From Confluentibacter lentus (lineage in GTDB: Bacteria > Bacteroidota > Bacteroidia > Flavobacteriales > Flavobacteriaceae): a DNA stretch of 64,000 nt. The notes under the pieces are model-generated. The model worked only from the letters and a program-made list of their open reading frames with translations, did not search any database and was not told the origin of the DNA. The first letter of the stretch is position 1. The number at the start of each line of letters is the position of its first letter. Location of the stretch: contig NZ_NIHE01000011.1 of the NCBI RefSeq assembly GCF_002806995.1, positions 22,466-86,465 on the forward strand. Direction: 5' to 3'. Position numbers and translations under genes: made by a program. Shown here in pieces: positions 54,100-61,094 of the stretch.

Positions 54100-55188
54100 A
54101 TGGCAAACAAGAGCATACTTAACAAAAAGTCAATGGACTTTTTAGAAGCATATTTGAACAATGCAGCCCCAACGGGATATGAATGGACAGGGCAAAAATT
54201 ATGGATGGATTACCTAAAACCTTATGTAGATGAATTTATTACAGATACCTATGGTACTGCGGTTGGTGTCATCAATTCGAAAGCAACCTACAAAGTCGTT
54301 ATTGAAGGACACGCCGATGAAATCTCGTGGTATGTAAATTACATAAGTGATAACGGACAAATTTACGTGATACGTAATGGTGGAAGTGACCACCAAATTG
54401 CACCAAGTAAAGTGGTAAATATCCATACTAAAAACGGTATTGTAAAAGGTGTTTTTGGCTGGCCTGCCATACATACTCGTAAAGCTGGCAATGAAGAACC
54501 GCCAAAACCAGAAAATATTTCTATCGATTGCGGATGTAAAACCAAAGATGAAGTTGAAAAATTAGGGGTTCATGTGGGTTGCGTGATTACCTATCCTGAT
54601 GAATTCCATATTTTGAATAAAGATAAATTTGTATGTCGCGCTTTAGACAACCGTATGGGAGGCTTTATGATTGCTGAAGTCGCACGTTTGCTGAAAGAAA
54701 ACAAAAAAACTTTACCATTCGGATTGTATATTGTAAATGCCGTGCAAGAGGAAATTGGTTTGCGTGGTGCCGAAATGATTACCCAACGCATCAAGCCAAA
54801 TGTGGCCATTGTTACCGATGTGACACACGATACCACCACACCGATGATTGAAAAGAAAATACAAGGTGATTTGGAAATCGGCAAAGGTCCCGTTATTGCT
54901 TATGCCCCTGCGGTGCAACAAAAATTACGTGATTTAATAACCGATACGGCCGAAGCAAAAAAAATACCGTTTCAACGAAACGCACTCTCAAGAGCTACAG
55001 GAACCGATACCGATGCGTTTGCTTATAGCAATGGAGGCGTGGCATCTGCCTTAATTTCGTTACCGCTACGTTACATGCATACCACGGTGGAAATGGTACA
55101 TAGAGAGGATGTTGAAAACGTAATTAAATTGATTTACGAAAGTCTCTTAAACATCAAAGAGAATGATACGTTTAGCTATTTTGAATAA
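54100..55188 (+). CDS. M42 family metallopeptidase (glutamyl aminopeptidase/endoglucanase-like)
   Basis: The 362-residue cytoplasmic protein has the co-catalytic dinuclear site of the M42 family. Metal ligands are visible in EGHADEISW near residue 69, DNRMGGF near 186, VQEEIGLRGA near 217, IVTDVTHD near 240 and YMHTTVEMVHRED near 330. It removes N-terminal residues from peptides and is predicted to form a large oligomer. The gene is single, with no close partner. Confidence 0.93.
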   Translation: MANKSILNKKSMDFLEAYLNNAAPTGYEWTGQKLWMDYLKPYVDEFITDTYGTAVGVINSKATYKVVIEGHADEISWYVNYISDNGQIYVIRNGGSDHQIAPSKVVNIHTKNGIVKGVFGWPAIHTRKAGNEEPPKPENISIDCGCKTKDEVEKLGVHVGCVITYPDEFHILNKDKFVCRALDNRMGGFMIAEVARLLKENKKTLPFGLYIVNAVQEEIGLRGAEMITQRIKPNVAIVTDVTHDTTTPMIEKKIQGDLEIGKGPVIAYAPAVQQKLRDLITDTAEAKKIPFQRNALSRATGTDTDAFAYSNGGVASALISLPLRYMHTTVEMVHREDVENVIKLIYESLLNIKENDTFSYFE

Positions 55189-55214
55189 ACCTAAAAGCCT
55201 ATTGTGAAGTGAGC

Positions 55215-55240
55215 TGTCACATTGAGCGCAGTCGAAATGC
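55215..55240. repeat. Short conserved intergenic repeat fragment
   Basis: TGTCACATTGAGCGCAGTCG (55215-55234), continued by AAATGC, is non-coding and, from memory, a sequence dispersed in Flavobacteria genomes. It sits between the M42 and NUDIX genes. Confidence 0.45.
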
Positions 55241-55304
55241 ATAGATAACTTAATTGTTGAAGTTTTTGATTGCGCTCAAATCCACAATGAAATTGAGTTA
55301 TACA

Positions 55305-55865
55305 ATGGATGAATATATAGACGTTGCCGATGCTTCGGGAAAATTATTAGGGATTTCAGAATTAAAATCAGTCATCCACCAAAAAGGATTATATCACCAC
55401 ACAGCACATATTTGGTTATATACAAAAAAAGGAGAGATCCTTCTTTCACAACGTTCTGCCTTAAAAAGTATTTGCCCGCTCATGTGGGATGTATCGGTAG
55501 CTGGACATATAGATGCCGGTGAGTCTATTATAAATGCAGCCATTAGAGAATGCCAAGAAGAAATTAGCTTAACGTTATCGGAATCGGATTTAATAAAAAT
55601 CGGTGTTTTTGAATGCTTCCAAAGTTATGAAAGTGGCATTATTGATAATGAATTCCATAACACGTTTATAGCGGAATTAAAAGTGCCTCTTTCAAAATTA
55701 AAACCTCAAATGGAAGAAGTGGAAGCCTTAAAATTAGTCTCTTTTGATGAATGTGAAAATTTACTGAAACACAGTGAGACTAATGGGCATTTTGTAGCTT
55801 CAAACACACCATATTATAAAAAGGTTTTAAAATTTATAAAAACCCAGATACAAAACCAAAGCTAG
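55305..55865 (+). CDS. NUDIX hydrolase, isopentenyl-diphosphate-isomerase-like
   Basis: Starting at MDEYIDVADASGK, the protein is 186 residues long. The NUDIX box is complete: GHIDAGE, then seven residues, then RECQEEI, near residues 68-88. It has the region AHIWLYTKKGEILLSQRSA typical of the YfcD/IDI-like subgroup. The substrate is a nucleotide or isoprenoid diphosphate, not determined. The frame is open from 55254 (TTG) and an ATG at 55287 is also possible; homologues favour 55305. Confidence 0.85.
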   Translation: MDEYIDVADASGKLLGISELKSVIHQKGLYHHTAHIWLYTKKGEILLSQRSALKSICPLMWDVSVAGHIDAGESIINAAIRECQEEISLTLSESDLIKIGVFECFQSYESGIIDNEFHNTFIAELKVPLSKLKPQMEEVEALKLVSFDECENLLKHSETNGHFVASNTPYYKKVLKFIKTQIQNQS

Positions 55866-55894
55866 CATTCCTGTTTGTTGTTAAATTTAACGGT

Positions 55895-56458
55895 TCATTT
55901 TAGCTTAAACCGATTCTTTGCAGGGTACTCCCTATTACTGGATATATTATTAAAAATCAGGGCTACTACCAACAAAAGCAATGTGCCGGAAAGTACTGGT
56001 GACAAGACATATAAATAGCCTAATTCTTGAATCTTTTCTGTACCTATAACAGCTATTAATGAGGTAGCACCTCCTGGTGGATGCAAGGTTTTGGTATATT
56101 GCATACATACAATAGACAAAGAAACTGCCAAAGGTGCTGTGAGCCATACAATGTCTGGCAGAACCATATTTATGGTCACACCTATAATAGCAGAAATTAC
56201 ATGCCCACCAATTAAATTTCTTGGCTGGGACAAAGGACTTTCTACAGCCCCATAAATTAATACACTTGAAGCACCAAACGATCCTATTAAAAATATATTC
56301 TCAAGGTCACTTAAAAAAAATGCCTGTAAAAAAGAAATCAGTCCAATACCTATAAAAGCCCCTAAAAAAGACCAAAAGGATTCCTTAAAATCAACTAAGG
56401 TCTCTCTATAAATAATATATCTTGATACTCGTGCTGTTCTTTTTATTTTTTGAATCAT
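55895..56458 (-). CDS. HPP family membrane protein
   Basis: The 187-residue protein has four to five hydrophobic segments and the family motif LHPPGGATSLIAV near residue 125, preceded by SFGASSVLIYGAVESP. HPP proteins are predicted inner-membrane transporters; some are nitrite transporters in plastids and cyanobacteria. No nitrite gene is adjacent, so substrate is open. Confidence 0.88.
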   Translation of the reverse strand: MIQKIKRTARVSRYIIYRETLVDFKESFWSFLGAFIGIGLISFLQAFFLSDLENIFLIGSFGASSVLIYGAVESPLSQPRNLIGGHVISAIIGVTINMVLPDIVWLTAPLAVSLSIVCMQYTKTLHPPGGATSLIAVIGTEKIQELGYLYVLSPVLSGTLLLLVVALIFNNISSNREYPAKNRFKLK

Positions 56459-56600
56459 GATTTATTAATTGAGCGGCAAAAATAATAATTAATTAAAGAA
56501 AGTCGGTTTTATGACATTAAAATACCCTCCATTTTGGAACTCCCATTTAATCAAAATATAAGTACGTTCTGCTTTAGTTTTATATATCTAAGTATGAATT

Positions 56601-56626
56601 ATTTTGTCAACAAAATGTTAACATTT
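56601..56626. promoter_or_regulatory. Overlapping palindromes upstream of the first GSDH gene
   Basis: ATTTTGT-CA-AACAAAAT-type dyad: ATTTTGT (56601-56607) and ACAAAAT (56610-56616). It overlaps the perfect 14-bp palindrome AAATGTTAACATTT (56613-56626). This sits about 62 bases before the start codon. Confidence 0.45.
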
Positions 56627-56687
56627 ATTAATCCCTAGATATTAATTTAAAATGCAAAAGTGTTTACTTTATAAAAAAACCAACCAT

Positions 56688-59600
56688 ATGAAAATACAAC
56701 TACTAACTGTATCAAAAGCCAAATTCTTTTATTCAATTATCCTACTATTTATGAGTGGCTATGTATTTAGCCAAGTAACTATCAATTATGAAAATTTTGA
56801 GTCTGGAAATTTTCCCTTTACCCAATGGAATGATGGAGGTATTGATTGTTCATTAAACTCATCCTCTATTCTAACAGGAATTGACAGTGCCAATTTACAA
56901 GATAATAGTGGTATTGGGTCTTCAATGTTTACTAATAATATAAATCTTACTCCCTATGCTTCTGTGAGTATAACTTTTAATTATAGAACTACAGGTTTTA
57001 ATACGGGACATGATTTTTTTATTGAATTTTCTAACAATGGTGGTTCTACATGGATTAGCACTCCAATTGCCCGATACATTATGGGTACACATTTTAACAA
57101 CAATATGACATATACTAATATTACGGCAAGCATAAACAATGGTTCCACATTTGTGTTTACTTCCAATTCAAGATTTAGGTTTAGAGCTGACGCAGCTGAT
57201 AATAGTGATGATTTTTATATTGATGAAGTCACTATCTCTGGAATACCCTCAGGTCCGGTTGAGCCAGAAATCAATGTTACAGGAAATGGTTCAAGCATAG
57301 CTGATGGCGATTTATATCCTAGCACCTTCAACAATACCAATTTTGGTTCGGTTAATATTGGCAATACTTCTACTAAGATTTATACAATCAACAATTTAGG
57401 GACTAAAACTTTAAATATTTCCAATATCACTTTATCGAACACCACTGATTTCCAAATTGTAGGTGTTCCTTATAATGCTACAGTTAATGCTGGTGGAAAT
57501 ACATCATTTAGTATACGTTATACAGGACGTTCAGGGAAACATTCCTCTACAGTTACTATTGAAAGTGATGATTCAGACGAAGGTACTTATGACTTTATAA
57601 TTCGTGGTTCTACTAAAGCTACTTCAGACACTAGTCTTTGGTCAGTTACCAACATAACTGCTGATATGACCTTAGATAACCCTTATGAAATTACCTATGG
57701 CCCAGATGGGAAATTATGGATTTCTGAGCGTGTTGGAAAAAAAATAGTTACCATTGATCCAGATACGGGAGGCACCAAAACAACCATACTGGATTTAACT
57801 AGTGTGGTCTATCAAACCGCTGGACAAGATGGATTGATGGGATTTGACATCCACCCTGACTTATATTCGGATATCAATACATCAAACAATTTTGTGTATA
57901 TAGCATATACCTATAACTCCAGTGGAAGAAAGCTTCGTATTTCTCGCTATACGTACAATGCGGGAACTGGTCAGATAAATAGCGGTAGTGCAACTACCCT
58001 TATTGAAGGTATTGATGCCAGTAACGATCACAATTCTGGTAGAATGAAAATTGGCCCTGATTTAAAGATATATTATACCATAGGGGATCAAGGTGCCAAC
58101 CAGTTTGGTAACGCCTGCAATCCCATTCGTGCTCAAGACTTACCAACATCTAGTTCAGATTACGGCGCTTATAAAGGAAAAGTGCTTCGTTTAAACCTAG
58201 ATGGTTCCATTCCATTGGACAACCCTACTTTAAGCGGTGTAAAAAGTCACGTTTATACTTATGGACATAGAAATACCCAGGGCATCATTTTTGGTGCTAA
58301 CGGTAAATTATATGCCTCAGAACATGGTGCTAAAGTTGATGATGAGCTTAACATCATCTCAGCTGGAAAAAATTATGGATGGCCCCATATTGCTGGATAT
58401 TATGATGATTTAGCTTATGGCTATTGTAATTGGTCTAGCAGTACCTCATGCAGTTCTAGCGGATTTACCGACCACAACTGCCCTGCTTCTGTAATTCCCC
58501 TTTCGGAATTTAATCCTGTGAACGCTTCTATTTTGCTCAATTTCCAACCACCTATCGGAACTTATGATAGTACTACAAATTACGACCCTTCTGGCGACTG
58601 GCTAACTTGGCCCACAGTCGCACCTTCTAGTATTGATATCTATGAAGGTGGCTTGATTCCTGATTGGGGAAGCTCATTACTTATCACAACACTTAAAGAA
58701 GGTACCATATTCAGGGCAAAATTAAATGCTATTGGCGATGCCCTAGTTGATATTACTACGGATAACAAATTTGAGGAATTCCATTCTTCAAACGATCGTT
58801 ACAGAGATACGGCAATGGATCCTGACGGCATTACTTTTTATGCTATCACAGACTCTAGCGGTACTACTTCGGGTCCTTCTGGCAGCTCACCTGTTGGCGG
58901 TCTTGATAATCCGGGAGTGGTTATGAAATTTCAGTACTTAGGGGTAACAGGTACAACTTATTATGTGGATGCAGATGGAGATGGTTTTGGTGATATAGCT
59001 GATTTAGGTACCGAATATCCATCCGATCCCGGTGCTGGATACAGCCTTACTAATGATGACTGCGATGATGCACAGCCATTGACTTATCCCGGAAATACCG
59101 AAGTATTATATGATGGTATTGATAACGATTGCAATCCTTTAACTTTAGATACTGTGGATGCGGATGGTGATGGCATAAACTCTGATACCGATTGTGACGA
59201 TAATCAACCATTAGCATATCCTGGAAATACCGAAATATTATATGATGGTATTGATAATGATTGTAATCCTTTAACTTTAGATACCGTGGATACGGATAAT
59301 GATGGTGTAAATTCCGATACCGATTGTGATGATAATCAACCACTAGCATACCCTGAAAATACTGAGATACTATATGACGGAATTGATAACGATTGCAACC
59401 CCTTAACTCTAGATTATGAAGATACAGATGGAGATGGTGTTAGCAACCCTGAAGACCAATGCCCAGGCTTTGATGATACTATAGACGTGGATTTGGATGG
59501 CATTCCTGATGGTTGTGATACATTAATTGATTCTGATAATGATGGGGTTGCCGATTATGAAGATGTTTGCCTTGGCTTTGATGATACTGTGGATACAGAT

Positions 59601-60839
59601 GCTGATGGTATTGCAGATGGTTGTGATATTTGTGCCGGATTTGACGATACAGTAGATGTTGATGCTGATAATATTCCTGATGGTTGCGATTCTTTAATTG
59701 ATTCTGATAATGATGGTATTGCTGATTCTGAAGACCTTTGTCCTGGTTTTGATGATACCGTAGATGCTGATACTGATAGTATTCCTGATGGTTGTGATCC
59801 TTTGATTGATTCTGATAATGATGGTGTTGCTGATTCTGAAGACCTTTGCCCTGGTTTTGACGATACCGTTGATGTTGATGCTGATAGTATTCCTGATGGT
59901 TGCGATTCTTTAATTGATTCCGATAATGATGGTGTTGCTGATTCTGAAGACCTTTGCCCTGGATTTGATGATACTGTGGATTTGGATGGTGATGGTATTT
60001 CAACTGGTTGTGATCCAGATGATAACAATCCATGCGTTCCTAATGCAAATTCACCAGCATGTGTGCCTCCGTGTCGAGATGTTATAGTTGATAGTTTTGA
60101 AGGAAATTACGGAAATTGGAGAGACGGTGGAAGTGATTCCGCTCTTACTACCTCTTATGCCAATTCAGGAAGGTACTCCATTCAATTAAGTGATAATTCT
60201 GGTATGGCCTCTTCAATGTACACCTACCCATTAAATCTATCGGCTGCTAATCAAGTTACTTTTAATTTTTCATTCTATGCTACTGGGTTTAGTAATGGTG
60301 AAGATTTCTTCTTAGAAATATCAACCAACGGAGGCTCTAGCTATTCTCGCGTAAAAACATGGATTAGAGGCACTAACTTCAATTTAAATACAAGATATAA
60401 TCAATCTGTTATTATTTTAAATTCTTCATTTAGTTTTAGCAGTAATACAGTATTTCGATTACGTTGTGATGCTTCGTCAAATTCTGACAATGTTTATATA
60501 GATGACGTTGTTATTACCAGTTGCTCTAGCAGTCAAGCTGCAAAAAACCAAACTGATAAAATTGCGATAACTACTCCAGAAATTAATAACAATGAGACTA
60601 TTAAAATATATCCAAATCCTGCGTCTTATGAATTATTTATTAAACGCGAAGAATTTAATTCTAATTATGATGTAAAAATGTTTACTGTAACAGGTCTGTT
60701 AGTAAGAAATCTTGATATGAATTCCGAAACATTAAGGATTGATTTAAATGGATTAGCAGAGGGTTTATATCTGGTTCGAATTTCAAATGAAAAAGGAAAA
60801 CTCATCAAATCAGATCGCATTATTATAAAAGCAAATTGA
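56688..60839 (+). CDS. Secreted multidomain PQQ-dependent sugar dehydrogenase-like protein with T9SS sorting domain
   Basis: The start at 56688 gives 1383 residues with a signal peptide ending about residue 29 (YVFSQ); the frame is open from 56652. Order: jelly-roll-like module (about 30-185), choice-of-anchor-D-like domain (about 195-310), soluble GSDH propeller (about 317-755), three MopE-type repeats, TSP3-type calcium repeats (about 755-1115), a second jelly-roll like the first (about 1125-1280), and a T9SS domain (about 1305-1383: IKIYPNPAS, GLYLVRIS). The GSDH part has [27 protein letters not shown] and KNYGWP. It would oxidise sugars at the cell surface; the true substrate is unknown. 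Confidence 0.82.
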   Translation: MKIQLLTVSKAKFFYSIILLFMSGYVFSQVTINYENFESGNFPFTQWNDGGIDCSLNSSSILTGIDSANLQDNSGIGSSMFTNNINLTPYASVSITFNYRTTGFNTGHDFFIEFSNNGGSTWISTPIARYIMGTHFNNNMTYTNITASINNGSTFVFTSNSRFRFRADAADNSDDFYIDEVTISGIPSGPVEPEINVTGNGSSIADGDLYPSTFNNTNFGSVNIGNTSTKIYTINNLGTKTLNISNITLSNTTDFQIVGVPYNATVNAGGNTSFSIRYTGRSGKHSSTVTIESDDSDEGTYDFIIRGSTKATSDTSLWSVTNITADMTLDNPYEITYGPDGKLWISERVGKKIVTIDPDTGGTKTTILDLTSVVYQTAGQDGLMGFDIHPDLYSDINTSNNFVYIAYTYNSSGRKLRISRYTYNAGTGQINSGSATTLIEGIDASNDHNSGRMKIGPDLKIYYTIGDQGANQFGNACNPIRAQDLPTSSSDYGAYKGKVLRLNLDGSIPLDNPTLSGVKSHVYTYGHRNTQGIIFGANGKLYASEHGAKVDDELNIISAGKNYGWPHIAGYYDDLAYGYCNWSSSTSCSSSGFTDHNCPASVIPLSEFNPVNASILLNFQPPIGTYDSTTNYDPSGDWLTWPTVAPSSIDIYEGGLIPDWGSSLLITTLKEGTIFRAKLNAIGDALVDITTDNKFEEFHSSNDRYRDTAMDPDGITFYAITDSSGTTSGPSGSSPVGGLDNPGVVMKFQYLGVTGTTYYVDADGDGFGDIADLGTEYPSDPGAGYSLTNDDCDDAQPLTYPGNTEVLYDGIDNDCNPLTLDTVDADGDGINSDTDCDDNQPLAYPGNTEILYDGIDNDCNPLTLDTVDTDNDGVNSDTDCDDNQPLAYPENTEILYDGIDNDCNPLTLDYEDTDGDGVSNPEDQCPGFDDTIDVDLDGIPDGCDTLIDSDNDGVADYEDVCLGFDDTVDTDADGIADGCDICAGFDDTVDVDADNIPDGCDSLIDSDNDGIADSEDLCPGFDDTVDADTDSIPDGCDPLIDSDNDGVADSEDLCPGFDDTVDVDADSIPDGCDSLIDSDNDGVADSEDLCPGFDDTVDLDGDGISTGCDPDDNNPCVPNANSPACVPPCRDVIVDSFEGNYGNWRDGGSDSALTTSYANSGRYSIQLSDNSGMASSMYTYPLNLSAANQVTFNFSFYATGFSNGEDFFLEISTNGGSSYSRVKTWIRGTNFNLNTRYNQSVIILNSSFSFSSNTVFRLRCDASSNSDNVYIDDVVITSCSSSQAAKNQTDKIAITTPEINNNETIKIYPNPASYELFIKREEFNSNYDVKMFTVTGLLVRNLDMNSETLRIDLNGLAEGLYLVRISNEKGKLIKSDRIIIKAN
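58951..59430 (+). repeat. Three 132-bp (44-residue) MopE-type repeats
   Basis: The anchor TATGATGG (third copy TATGACGG) recurs at 59109, 59241 and 59373, an exact period of 132 bp. Each unit encodes DxDxDG-type acidic loops with paired Cys (DCDD and DNDCNP). Confidence 0.85.
59529..60023 (+). repeat. TSP3-type calcium-binding repeats with 108-bp period
   Basis: The anchor GATTCTGATAATG (GATTCCGATAATG in the last) recurs at 59529, 59700, 59808 and 59916. The last three are exactly 108 bp apart; the first interval is 171 bp, or 108 plus 63. Each unit encodes DSDNDGxADxEDxCPGFDDT-like acidic loops. Confidence 0.85.
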
Positions 60840-60869
60840 TAATTTAATTGGATTCACAATCAATTTTTA

Positions 60870-60902
60870 AAAGAGTGAGGGCTAAAACCTCACTCTTTTT
60901 TA
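60870..60902 (+). terminator. Terminator after the first GSDH gene
   Basis: AAAGAGTGAGG (60870-60880) pairs perfectly with CCTCACTCTTT (60888-60898), followed by T residues. Confidence 0.9.
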
Positions 60903-61012
60903 TTTAAAAATAAATAATGTCACTTTTACTTCTATTTTAATACTTTTTTTACAATTTACAAATACTTAAAAATCAATAGTTTAAAAATTTATTTTACATT
61001 TCATCGATTTTT

Positions 61013-61044
61013 TTTGCATTTCATGGATAAACTATATATGTTTG
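61013..61044 (+). promoter_or_regulatory. Probable promoter of the second GSDH gene, with a direct repeat
   Basis: TTTG (61013-61016) and TATGTTTG (61037-61044) are 20 bases apart, a strong match to the Bacteroidetes consensus. CATTTCAT occurs twice, at 60997-61004 and 61017-61024, exactly 20 bp apart; the second copy lies in the promoter spacer. Confidence 0.6.
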
Positions 61045-61094
61045 CGATGCTATTCTAAAAACCTAGCTCTCAACCAATCTACAACCAATCAACC

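Noticed and set aside
54363..54921. Minus-strand reading frames inside the M42 peptidase gene
   Set aside because: Shadows; the plus-strand gene has complete metal-ligand motifs.
55254..55304. TTG-started N-terminal extension of the NUDIX protein
   Set aside because: Family members begin near MDEYIDV; the extension looks like random leader sequence. The ATG at 55287 remains possible.
59479..60033. Long antisense reading frames opposite the repeat region of the first GSDH gene (also 59050-59349, 59555-60028)
   Set aside because: They mirror the codon bias of the acidic repeats; the sequences are low-complexity His/Gln/Ser-rich and have no domain, signal or start context.
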